This document shows, piece after piece, positions 1 to 9,429 of a stretch of 64,000 nt of DNA. The notes below the pieces were generated by a model. That model was not told the origin of the DNA. It worked only from the letters and a program-made list of their open reading frames with translations, and made no database searches. Each line of letters starts with the position of its first letter. The first letter of the stretch is position 1. The stretch is from Triplophysa rosa (taxonomy: Eukaryota > Chordata > Actinopteri > Cypriniformes > Nemacheilidae), in contig NC_079912.1 in the NCBI RefSeq assembly GCF_024868665.1, positions 15,235,926 through 15,299,925 of the forward strand, read 5' to 3'. The position numbers were made by a program, and so were the translations under genes.

Positions 1-506
1 AGGAAGAAAGAAAGAAAGAAAGGAAGGGTTGGAGGGAGGAAGGAAGAAAGAAACAGGGAAACAGCGATCAGAAAGGTGTTTAAATCTAGCTCATGATTCT
101 GTGTCTCGCTCCTATTGGCCGAGCAGGATGTGGACTCTGTCCTGGGCTCAGCTGATATGAGAAGATGCTTTGGGAACAGCTCAGCGGGATAAGAACAGGG
201 CAGAGGGATCTGAGGAGAAAGCATGGTGTGCTCCATTGAGCAGCGGTGGGCAGTCCAACCGTGAGCTATTAGTTCAGCACGTCAAACCAGCAGCAGCTCA
301 GGGAGGGGGTGTGGGGTGAGATGTGGGAGAGGGGGAGACATTGTCAAGTGGATCATCAACAGCTATTATCGAACAGACATGAAGGCCCCGACTATTTTCA
401 GAGAGAAAATGTGCCTTTCTACCTCATTCCTGTACATAAATTGTATATTGTTGCCTGTCCACATAATAGACAACAAGACAAAGCGTGAAAATGCATATAA
501 ACTGAC
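1..506 (-). other. dpyd intron 8, partial
   Basis: The intron begins with the gtcagt donor at 506 and runs off the left edge. Positions 1-54 are GGAA/GAAA-type purine-rich low complexity. No exon 9 (an LPEPNK-type start) is visible before the window ends. Confidence 0.6.
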
Positions 507-592
507 CAATTCCGAGGAACACAGCTTTGTATCCCTCCTCCTTTAGCGAGAGGAGCATCATTTCATCCTGGCCAAGTCCTCTGTCAGATGAT
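507..592 (-). pseudogene. dpyd: dpyd exon 8, 2-nt deletion and stop
   Basis: The 86 nt between tctttcag and a gtcagt donor end with LGQDEMMLLSLKEEGYKAVF then LGIG, matching human exon 8 (88 nt; ...[22 protein letters not shown]). Exon 7 ends on a full codon, so this exon should start in phase 0. Read that way it gives ATC ATC TGA, Ile-Ile-stop, where human has Ile-Ile-Cys-Gly-Lys. Two nucleotides are missing within the CGK codons (about 582-585), and the downstream part is open only in the shifted frame. This fits pseudogene decay. Confidence 0.87.
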
Positions 593-685
593 CTGAAAGA
601 GAGTTCAAACAAGGCATATCAATAGCGGCAAACCTCAAAAAAGCCCCAGAAAAGACGAGAAGCTCATTTGAAGGCGCGTAAAATC

Positions 686-770
686 ATGTCTGTCTGAGAT
701 TGTGGGAGGGCGCCTCTGAATCCTTCTCGTGTCAGCGATAAACCTTGGTGAGAAAGTCTCTGTTCTCTGA
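686..770 (+). repeat. Direct repeat, left copy, flanking purine-rich block
   Basis: The string gggagggcgcctctgaatcc, then ttctcgtgtcagcg, then agaaagtctctgt recurs with about 75-80% match at 1487-1565. The right copy lacks about 10 nt before the 'aagtctctgt' block. The two copies bracket a purine-rich segment of about 715 bp. Confidence 0.65.
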
Positions 771-974
771 AAGAAAAAACGAAAAAGGAAGGAACAATTA
801 AAAAAACTAATGAGCAGATTAATAAACGAGCAAAAATGAAGAATACAACAGAAAAAAGCGAATAGAGGAAGGAGAAACTAAAGAAACAAACGTGAAACGA
901 AGAAAAAAAAAATTTTTAAGAAAGAAACAAGTAAGGTCATAAAAAGAAAGCAACAAATTGGGATGTAACAAATG

Positions 975-1150
975 AAAGAAAGTAACAAAGGAAACTAACA
1001 AAAGAAAGAAAAACAAAAAACAACCAAAGCAACAAATAAACAAAAGTAACAAAGGAAACTAACAAATAAAAGGAAAAAACAACAACATAACACATGAAAG
1101 TGACAAAGAAAAGAAACACATAAACAAAAGTAACAAAGGGAACTAACAAA
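975..1150 (+). repeat. Degenerate minisatellite, agtaacaaagg-aaactaacaaa unit
   Basis: The 22-nt core agtaacaaagg+aaactaacaaa occurs at 980-1001, 1045-1066 and 1129-1150 (last copy with one change), separated by A-rich spacers of uneven length. It lies within a strand-asymmetric purine block. Confidence 0.7.
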
Positions 1151-1220
1151 TGAAAGAAAAACAACAAACAACACCTGAAAGTAACATAAAATATCAAACA
1201 AAAGCAAGCAACAAACGGAT

Positions 1221-1342
<122 letters not shown>

Positions 1343-1486
1343 GAGAGGGAGGAAAGAAGAAAGCAAAGAGGCACGGAAAGAAAAAATAACAAATACACAC
1401 AGGAAGGATAAACAGATACATTGAAATAGAAAAAGAGAAATATAATAGCATGACATGAAGGGAAAGAAACAGAGAAAGAAGTGTAA

Positions 1487-1565
1487 CATCGTGTCTTTTA
1501 GCATGACAGGAGGGCGTGTGTAAATCCTTCTTGTGTCAGCGGTCTAAAAAGTCTCTGTCGTCCTT
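1487..1565 (+). repeat. Direct repeat, right copy
   Basis: The segment aggagggcgtgtgtaaatcc, ttcttgtgtcagcgg, aaaaagtctctgt is the partner of 686-770. It suggests a local duplication or unequal exchange around the GAAA tract. Confidence 0.65.
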
Positions 1566-1996
1566 CAGAGCTCAAACATGAACTCCCCTCGCTCCTGTAT
1601 CTGTTTATAGGAACTGAAGGGCCATGCAAATGTGTCATCTCTCCCCCTCCTCATCATCTCATCATCTCTAGATCTCCAGGAACTCTGCAGAATGGAAAAA
1701 AGAATTTCCTGTGTGAAATGAATCCTGAGCAGGTGTGCCGGATGACGACTATTGATTGCCCTTTCCCGCAGCTGAAGTGTTCAGGAAACAAACAGACAAG
1801 TGCACACAGCCCTGAGGTGCAGCCTCGCCGCCGTCTGCCACCCCTAATGCAACTTTTAATTGTTCTTTATTAATGCGGCTGACATTTGGGCCACTGAGCC
1901 TCTCCGAGACCCCTGCGCTTCCCGGCTTCAAAGGGGGCAGGCGGGGGTGCGCGGGGCCACGGAGAAGAGGATTGGGGGTGAGATGGCTTTCATTAC

Positions 1997-2071
1997 CTTG
2001 ACTCCCAGATCTTTCATCAAATCCACCTCAAACTGAACCACGTCGTACGGCAGGCGGAATTGCGGGAAGAG
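1997..2071 (-). pseudogene. dpyd: dpyd exon 7, 7-nt deletion (frameshift)
   Basis: The 75 nt from cttcgcag to the gtaatg donor encode a strongly conserved block, [19 protein letters not shown] followed by GVK. Human exon 7 is 82 nt and begins [15 protein letters not shown]. Here the sequence after the acceptor is ctcttc directly followed by the Pro codon, which fits loss of 7 nt across the SEI codons. The result is a frameshift relative to the split Ser codon left by exon 6. In native DPD this segment lies in the FAD domain between the two halves of the flavin site. Confidence 0.85.
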
Positions 2072-2502
2072 CTGCGAAGAACAAGAGAGGAAAAAATGAA
2101 CCGAGAAACAGATAAAAGGAGTTCCTCAAAGAGACGAGAGTTCCGTCTCTGAAATGCTCTCTGTTTTGGGGTCTCCGGTTGGGGTGGTCGAAATGCCAGG
2201 GGTCTCATTTCTAGTCTCTTCTACCGCATTGGGCATTCAAGACCCTCTGCGTGCGATCGACATGCTGGTTAGACTAAACAGCAGTGAAGATACGAGAGCA
2301 CGTAATTGATAACCTCGTCCCAACTCGGCATTTGAGAGATGAATATTCCCAATTACGGAGAACATTCATTAATTATTCTGACCTTCTACAATGTGCCCCA
2401 TATTGATTGCGGCTGGCCGGATCAACAATGCCCTTTAGTGGACCGGCTTAGATACAGGATGAGAATTTTGAGCATGAACCGCAGGTCGGAGTAATTACAC
2501 AC
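2072..2502 (-). other. dpyd intron 6
   Basis: This short 431-bp intron runs from GTGTGT to ttcgcag. I see no repeat or gene in it. Confidence 0.6.
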
Positions 2503-2698
2503 CTCAGTCCTCCAATGAACTTCTGCTTCTGAAAAATAGTGATGTCATCGTACCCCAGGCAGCCAGGAACGAGGTGCAGCTGATGCTGGTGGGGCCAGAG
2601 CCAATCAGAGCGATTTTCGAGTGGTAGGTCTCCTGCATTTGATCCGGAGGTGGGAGATCAGGATTCCTTTTTTGAGGAACACCCATTTGCTTGAATAC
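2503..2698 (-). pseudogene. dpyd: dpyd exon 6, 1-nt deletion (frameshift)
   Basis: The 196 nt between ctatacag and a GTGTGT donor encode [36 protein letters not shown] and [12 protein letters not shown]. They then resume in another frame as [17 protein letters not shown]. Human exon 6 is 197 nt. The 1-nt loss falls at the AALGY codons near 2551-2558, where a gcc-ctg-ggg-tac reading would restore the frame. The region is the start of the FAD-binding Rossmann fold; the GxGPxSISC nucleotide-binding motif itself is intact. The donor splits an AG codon exactly as in human. Confidence 0.88.
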
Positions 2699-4164
2699 CT
2701 GTATAGATGTAAAAAGTACAGTAGTACTCATGTAATACTGCTGTTAACAATCAATCAAACGTGTAACTCTGTAGTGTACATCATGTACTGTTCCAGCTGT
2801 TGGTACAAGGTGGACTTGATGTTTGGAGATCTCCATATACATTTGGTGGTACTAATGATTAATTGATCAATAATTGTAATGATCAATCAATTACTAATCA
2901 ATTAATAATATTCCTTCAAATGTATATCCCTATATAGGATCCCTATAAATGTACTGTATATTTGTAAATGTAAAATCTCTGCGAAAAAAATGCATAGCTG
3001 TTTGCTGATCAGTCCTACTAGTTAACCAGCATGGTCCTACAACTAGTTGAACAAAGCAATCCAATCTTGCTTTTCTTATCCTAGTAAAGAAACACTATCA
3101 AACCAGCATCCATATTACTTTGATGGTCATTTAGAGGCAACAATCGCATTCCAATCCAAATTGCTTAATGTCTCCATTAAGAAACTCTTTCTGATACACC
3201 ACAAGCTTTGATAGTCTGCCCAGTACACAAACACCAACACCGAGTCCAAAATGCTCCTAATATGCTGGAGGAAATATAACAAATCCATTACACACATGAA
3301 TATAAAAGCCAATGCCCACTCAGAAGCGCTAAGACAAAAGCGCCTCAAAAAAAGCCATTCAGATCCTCAGAACAAGAACTAAATGAGGGGACAAAGAAAT
3401 AAGAAATTACAGAAACTCATTCATTCTCGCATTCGACGCAGATGAAGACATCAACATAAAGATAGTTAGCAGATACATAAAAAAACAGCAAGTTATCCAA
3501 ACAGGCATTAATGAGGCGCCTGTGGCGTTATATCCATTACAAGTTGTAAAACGGGAGGGCTGATGCTTTGTCTTCTTAATAAGATTAGCCAGATCCATAC
3601 GTAAAAGCCTGCATTGTTAATACAATACTATGCCTGAACAGGCAACAATATAGGTGGTATTAATACAGTTATTCATGAGTTTCATGAACTGTGAAGCCCA
3701 AATTGCTACATGACAATGCATTTTTAATAATCCCTGAGAGCAGTTAAGAGACTGTGATATTATTGCGGTTTCAATGAAACAAGCAATGCGGCAATTCAAG
3801 GCGCGATCTCGTCTCTACAGAGATCAGCATGGCTTCATCTGAATGATGGGTTTAGGACTACATCTGAAAAGCAGCGTGGCAGTATTCACAGAGGTAAAAG
3901 GTGCCTGGGGAACATTAGCTCCAAAGATGTGACAGCAGAGCACTGACGTGATGCTCTAGAAACCAGAATAGCAGTAATAATATAAAACGTCTTGTCTAAC
4001 AAAAAAAGGAATCACAGGATTAATGGTTTTCTATAAGTCAAGAGTCTATAGACTATGCTGATATATAGAAATAAAGGAAATAATACATACATACATACAT
4101 TAAAATGTAAAAAATGCTAAAACAATTTGTCAAACACCATAAAACAGAAAATGCACATTGGAAA

Positions 4165-4870
4165 TAGGGGTGTCACAATATCCCGATATTGTCAATAACC
4201 GCGATCTTAACAGTCACGGCCTAGTGATATCGTGATAATTATACACATATGATAATATTGTAAATAATTCACACCCGTTTAAAGTTTTGCCTTAAGGGCC
4301 AAAAACTCTGTAAGGTTTCAAACTCTTTAACGTAACACTCGAATTTTAAGTGCGATTTGTTGGCCAAAAAAAGGAGAAAACACAAAATAAAATTAAAGAT
4401 GAATTTGACTGAAAGCATTATTTGTTCGTTTTAAAAAGTAAGGAGTTGAACTAGATACCGTGATAACATTGCGTAATGAGTTTTGACCACGATAATAGTG
4501 AAGCGAAAATCTGATATTATGAGAACGCTAATTTGAAACAAGGGTTGTGAGATACTGAAAACGTATTGCAATACCTTGCTTAAGAATGTGATCTACTCTA
4601 TGCAATATGATAATGCTTTAAGTTTGAACTATAATTTGTCAAATTAATTTGAAATGATAAATTGTATTTAAACACTGTAATGAATACAACCAACATCCAT
4701 GATTAACATTCTTTCAGATCACTGATCATCTTCCACACTCATGCACACACAGGCGTTAACATTTGCATGCTAGTCTTAAATTACTTATAGTTAATAATCC
4801 GGTTTTTGCTATATGCACATTTGCAATATTTCAATACGTTATATATATATATATATATATTGCAGCCCTA
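4165..4870. mobile_element. hAT-like non-autonomous element
   Basis: The ends are taggggtgtcac on the left and tgcagcccta on the right, fitting the CAGGGCTG-type ends of fish hAT elements. The flanking octamers attggaaa (4157-4164) and atgggaac (4871-4878) match at 6 of 8 positions. The interior is AT-rich with no coding capacity. A (TA)10 run sits just inside the right end at about 4840-4860. The TSD is imperfect, so confidence is moderate. Confidence 0.5.
4840..4861 (+). repeat. (TA)n microsatellite
   Basis: About ten TA dinucleotide units in direct sequence. Confidence 0.9.
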
Positions 4871-5061
4871 ATGGGAACTGGCACAAACAGGTGTTTGATG
4901 TATTTTCATTAATCAGAATAGCAGGTATGGTTATCAGCCGATAATTTCATGGTAAAATAGTGTTTGCTTATTCAGCCTGGTTGATATATTCACCACTTTT
5001 CATTCATATGCAATGAAAGCGTACAGTGAGTTGGGCTTCACTATGAAAGCTGCCATAACAC

Positions 5062-5826
5062 ACGCAGTTTCTGCCAATCTCATATTAATCTTGAGTACCT
5101 ATAGAGTAGTATTGCATACTTCGTATCTTCGAAGAATATTTGGTTTGATCACATTTATAAAATGGGAGATACAGCGGTACGATTATTTCCGGAAAAATAC
5201 AACCACCTGGGGGTGTACATTATCCCTGCATAACTGTTGATTCACTATAAGTTTGTTGTTTACATTATGCACGTGCGTAAACAAAACACAGACATATGAC
5301 TGAGTTTCACTTACCGCATGCGGTTCATGGCCGGTATCTTTTAACGCTGGGACCGCTCCATCTATCAGTTTCAAACGATCTGCAAATCCAGTATCATATC
5401 CACCGTTTATGTAACATCCATCACTGAAATGCCGTGAACAAACAGACACAACTAAACTTCACTATCGCAAGATAAACGAGCTGCAGCTGCAGGCCCACAT
5501 CGCAGCCAATCTTGACGCAGAGCAGCCAATCTCGATGGTAAGCGGGTCGCTCGTCGGTTGGCGCGTGGGCAGGCTCTTTCTTTCGCCTCGCCGTGCTTTT
5601 CCAGGAGAATTGCCCAATAAAAGGAATAGGATCCCTGTTTCGTAACTGACTTATAAAAAACTTTCCAAAACAAGTTGGAGTGCTGGGGGAGTGTATCAAG
5701 CACAGAAATACTACGTCATACGTCCAACTCGTTTTTTGACAAGTTGACCATGTTAAGCATGAGAAGCCTGCAAGTTTAACATTGTAAATAAGTCAGAATG
5801 CATGAAACACCGTTGCATGCCCCCTT
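5062..5826 (-). mobile_element. THAP-exon-bearing element, copy 1 (TTAA-flanked)
   Basis: This segment matches 34875-35702 in opposite orientation over most of its length, for example gacgtatgacgtagtatttc against gacgtattacgtagtatttc, plus shared tracts around ccaatcttgacgcag and ctcatattaatcttgag. The outer end reads TTAAAGGGGGCATG in gene sense, so a TTAA abuts it, as it does at both ends of the other copy. TTAA target sites and a THAP domain together suggest a Kolobok-type DNA transposon relic; that assignment is inference. The inner (left) boundary at 5062 is where similarity stops. Confidence 0.55.
5317..5449 (-). pseudogene. THAP-domain C-terminal exon fragment (copy 1)
   Basis: Minus-strand reading gives VCSRHFSDGCYINGGYDTGF, then ADRLKLIDGAVPALKDTGHE, closing on a GT donor (gtaagtgaa) at 5316. 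A CxxHF followed by about 25 residues and then an (R)LK..GAVPxL motif is the hallmark of the second half of THAP zinc-finger domains (the C2CH CxxH pair and the AVPT(L/I)F box). No stop lies inside it. A tttag acceptor-like site precedes VSVCSRHF, so it looks like one internal exon. The first CxxC half and any catalytic domain are absent. Confidence 0.6.
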
Positions 5827-6955
5827 TAAAGTTGAGTAAAAAAATGACCATTTTCATTTTGGGGTAAACAAGTACTTAAAACTTTTACTTCCATAAAAGC
5901 CAATTAGTCTCACAAGTTCAAAGTCCGATCTGAAGGGTAAAGGTAGGAGGAAAAGATAATTAGCATTGAGGTTTTTTAAACAACACATTAAGGGCAAACA
6001 GAAACTGAAACTGGCACGCCTCTGGCACAGATGTGGGAGTGAATGAAACTCCTCTAAAGATGCTAATGTGCTTTTCCTCCTCTGTACACCAACTCCGCGT
6101 CTCTCCCGTAATTGAAAAAAGACACCAAGTTATCTCTGATTGCAGGCCGACTGCAGGAGCGGCCACTGAATGACGGTGGGCCGCGATATAGCCGCTCTTT
6201 CTCAGGTTATCTAATTATCGGCTCGATAACCAGACTGACCTCTCACATTTAAGTAGAGAGGAAGTGCCACCCAGACAGAGATGTCTAATAAGTCACGGCA
6301 GAGGTGGGCGGCACACGATAGAGGCTTTTGTAATTGCTCCTCTTATCTGTCAGTGGGTAATGAAACTTAGCATGCCACGTCGCTTCCTTTTTTAGCCTTT
6401 GGTGATGGTGTGGAACAGGTGGGGTCATGTGACAAAGGTGGGTGGAAATGAACTGTCGTGCTAATAGTTGCAGCTCCCAGAAATCAGTTTCAAAAAACAC
6501 ACAACCTCTGAAAGCCTGTTAGAATTGCAAACAAATTGCTTAAGGTAAAGAAAAATAAACCCTCAGGCGAGAGACTGTAGGAGCGAGCGGTTTTTAAATC
6601 ACATTCTTTGTTGAGATTGCTCTCATGTACATTCACGAGAAACCCTGAAGCTTTCAGAAGAGCCACGAGAGGTTTGTTATATAAGATCGTAACATGCATG
6701 CTTCTTTTGTAATGAAATAATTGATTTACTTTCAACTCGCATGTCTGAATGGGAATAAATGACTCGTCCTCTGCTTGTGAAAATGTTGAATTCCAGAAAA
6801 CAGTTTAGGTTGAAAATTTTGGTTCCAGAAAAATATTATTTCCCAGAATCTAAAATAACTACATTGTACAAGTATGTACGGCTGCACAATATAATATATA
6901 TCAAAATTAATGAATTCTGCAAAAAAAATAAAAAACGACAAAAAAACATCAATAA

Positions 6956-7120
6956 TTTAAATGGACAGTTCACCCCCCATTTACTACCATAGTAGGGAAA
7001 TTAAATACTATGGGAGTCAATGTGGGGGGGGGTTACTGACATTCTTCCAAATATCCTCCTTTGTGTTCAGCAGAACAAAGACATTTTTACAGGTTTCATT
7101 TTTGGGTGAACTATCCCTCC
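6956..7120. mobile_element. Palindromic cyprinid MITE, shortened copy
   Basis: Left end aaatggacagttcacccccc and right end tttttgggtgaactatccct are inverted repeats. The centre holds the inverted pair accatagtag / actatggg-agtcaatg. It belongs to the abundant foldback family (Angel-like) seen at about 15 other sites in this window. Most of the left arm is missing. Confidence 0.8.
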
Positions 7121-8429
7121 AAGTTGCCTGTTGGATTTAGGATGCTTGGAATCAAAACTTATTTTAACCTATTCGTTACTTACGAATATAACTGGGTGCT
7201 TTATTTCACTATGATACTTTATTTCTTTATTTATTTATTTCATGATCCGACATATGCCAGTTGAACATTCAGTACAGGAACAACCAACGCCAACAAATGG
7301 AGTTTGTTGGCGTCTGTCAGATAAGTTTAAATTAGTTTTTATGAAGAGCACACATGAACAGAATCATAGGTCAAACCCACACATTGTCATGTCTTTAATT
7401 AGCTATTCCTTTAATTAACTAATCATTCATTTGCACTCAACATTGTGCCGCATAACGCCCACATTAATGACAGCGACAGAACTCCACAGCAAAATTAAAC
7501 ACAAAACTAAGTTGAACACACCTGAAGTTTTAACTTTCTTTTCATAGGACGGAAAGGATGACCAAACAAGTTTAGCAAGTTTTACTTTAACAGCGTATCT
7601 TTTAAGCACAAGAAGAGCAAGCAAGTCTATTCACAGATCTATTTACTGCAAATGTGCTCGCCGTATGGTTTTAAAGCACTCCCTGCTCGCTTCTTTCGTT
7701 TTTCCTCTGAACATGAAATGCGGTTCATCATTTTTTTGCGTTTTTGACATGAAAGATCAGCCACTTCTTTGGTTTTTCCAAAGGCTGCATCTTAAAGGAA
7801 CATTACGCAGAAATGTAAAAATTCTGTCATCATTTAACTCAACACCCAACTTCTTCATGACAGCACATGCTATCCGACGAAACATGGAATGAACCACAGC
7901 ATCCAAACACACCTGACTGATACTAATACACACTATTCTGACAGGGAACACTTCTTCCACAGAATTTTTTAGGAGAAACAACCCTTAAGCAATCCAATGA
8001 GTTACTCATTTACTTGCAAATTTCCCTCAAAATTCAGTCCATCCATCTACCTGACGGCACACACATGGTTTTTCACTCAGGAAAGCCCCCAAAATGACAA
8101 TACAAATTCAGTTTGACTAAAACCTGATTTGTAAAAGCTCATTATATGGAGATAAGGAAATGAAAATCAAATGGAAACATAATCGCGATGGTGGGAATGA
8201 TTTTCTCCTTGCGAGTCTTTTGGAGCTGTGATGTCGCAGTTAGCGCACATGCCCCTGACATCTTGAGCTATGGTGCCTATATGGGAACGATAAGTTTGAA
8301 TCTGACAAACATCCCTTCTGTCCCCAATAATTTCCTGTTTACATTTACAGTATATAGATGCATTTGGCAATCTAAATCTCAATTTATTTAAAAAGCACAA
8401 TTAAAATGTACTGTACAATTCAGAAAAAA

Positions 8430-8705
8430 ACACAATGGGCCTCATTCATGAAACATCTGTAAATATATGAGTAAATTCCAAGAAATTTGCACGTAAAACA
8501 GACCTTCTCGAAAACTTTGGGTTTGACGCACCATTTACACGTGGTATGGAGAAGGTGTACATTTCGTACCAACTAACATTTTGAAAATACGAACAACGTC
8601 ATGAATCCGAAAATTACCTTAGAACGACTTTACGAACGATTTACACAAAAATTCGTTCTGCTCGTGTATCAGCTATGAGACACATTGGTTACAAACTTTT
8701 GGCCA
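8430..8705 (+). repeat. Dispersed repeat beginning gggcctcattcatgaaac
   Basis: The start string and the run of tacgaacg/tttacaca motifs resemble a common fish interspersed repeat. Boundaries and class are uncertain and no second copy was found in this window. Confidence 0.35.
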
Positions 8706-8740
8706 CAGTAACCGTGTAGTAAAAGTCTGATGTTGTGACA

Positions 8741-9187
8741 AAGGGGTAGTTCACCCAAAAAGGACAATTCTGTCATCCTTCTTTCACTCTCATGTCAAAC
8801 CTTTCTATAAAGAAGATATTGTGAAGAACGTTGGTAACCGGGCAATGGCGGTACCCATTGACTTGCATTGGTTTTGTGTCCATTTACATTTGCTTTTATC
8901 CAAAACGACTTACATTGCATTATATTATACACTTGTTTCTAATTATGTGCTATCCTTGGGATCCATCCCATGACCTTGGCGTTGTTAGCGCCATGCTCTA
9001 ACCACTGAGCTACAGGAAAGCCATACAGTGTCCATACACTAAAAGTGAATGGGTACGGCCGTTGTTCAAATACCAACATTCTTCAAAATATCTTGTTTTG
9101 TGTTCTGCAGAAGAAAGAAAGTCGTACAGGTTTGAAATGACAAAAGAGTGAGTAAATGATGGCAGAATTGTTAACTTTCACTTTAAG
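8741..9187. mobile_element. Palindromic MITE split by a SINE
   Basis: The left arm starts aaggggtagttcacccaaaa and includes attctgtcatcc and aagaagatattgtgaagaac. The right arm mirrors these with acattcttcaaaatatct, gagtaaatgatggcagaatt and an end in tttcactttaag. A 144-bp SINE at 8884-9027 interrupts the loop. Confidence 0.8.
8884..9027 (-). mobile_element. tRNA-derived SINE, inserted in MITE
   Basis: Read on the minus strand, the head tgtagctcagtggttagagc is an A-box and ggtcatgggatggatccc is a degenerate B-box. The tail tgtaagtcgttttggataaa is the 3' end shared by fish SINEs and their partner LINEs. It is flanked by a perfect 8-bp duplication GTGTCCAT at 8876-8883 and 9028-9035, which fixes both ends. 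Confidence 0.9.
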
Positions 9188-9306
9188 CTATACTGCATTC
9201 TATACTGTATATATTTATTTTTTTACACTCCCTGTTACTCTCTATCGTATCCATCCAATGAAATCATTCAAATATTAAATATTGTATATTTGCAACGGAG
9301 CCCCAC

Positions 9307-9429
9307 CTCAGTTCCAAACTGCTGTAGTCCACCAATGCAAACACAGAGATCCGATGTGGGACACACCATTCTACACGTCAGACCCAACGGCTTGTCAGAG
9401 AGAATCGCCCGAGCCGCCTCATAATAATT
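9307..9429 (-). pseudogene. dpyd: dpyd exon 5, 39-nt in-frame deletion
   Basis: The 123 nt between tgcag acceptor and a gtgggg donor read [17 protein letters not shown], then [14 protein letters not shown], then [10 protein letters not shown]. Human exon 5 is 162 nt, encoding [33 protein letters not shown]...INIGGLQQFATE. The missing 39 nt remove about 13 residues between LCV and IGGLQQF, around the conserved GGC whose Cys ligates an N-terminal 4Fe-4S cluster in mammalian DPD. One Cys remains at the join but the spacing is lost. The TCGMVC Gly is Arg here. The frame stays open, but iron-sulfur binding would be expected to fail. Confidence 0.85.

Larger units (their letters stand above)
2699..9306 (-). 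other. dpyd intron 5 (6.6 kb)
   Basis: The intron starts with gtgggg and ends with the tatacag acceptor of exon 6. From high to low coordinates it contains a MITE split by a SINE (8.74-9.19 kb), a 'gggcctcattcatgaaac' dispersed repeat (8.43-8.70 kb), a MITE (6.96-7.12 kb), a THAP-bearing TTAA-flanked element (5.06-5.83 kb) and a hAT-like element with a TA run (4.17-4.87 kb). From 2.7 to 4.1 kb and 7.3 to 8.4 kb it is AT-rich DNA in which I recognise nothing definite. Confidence 0.75.
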
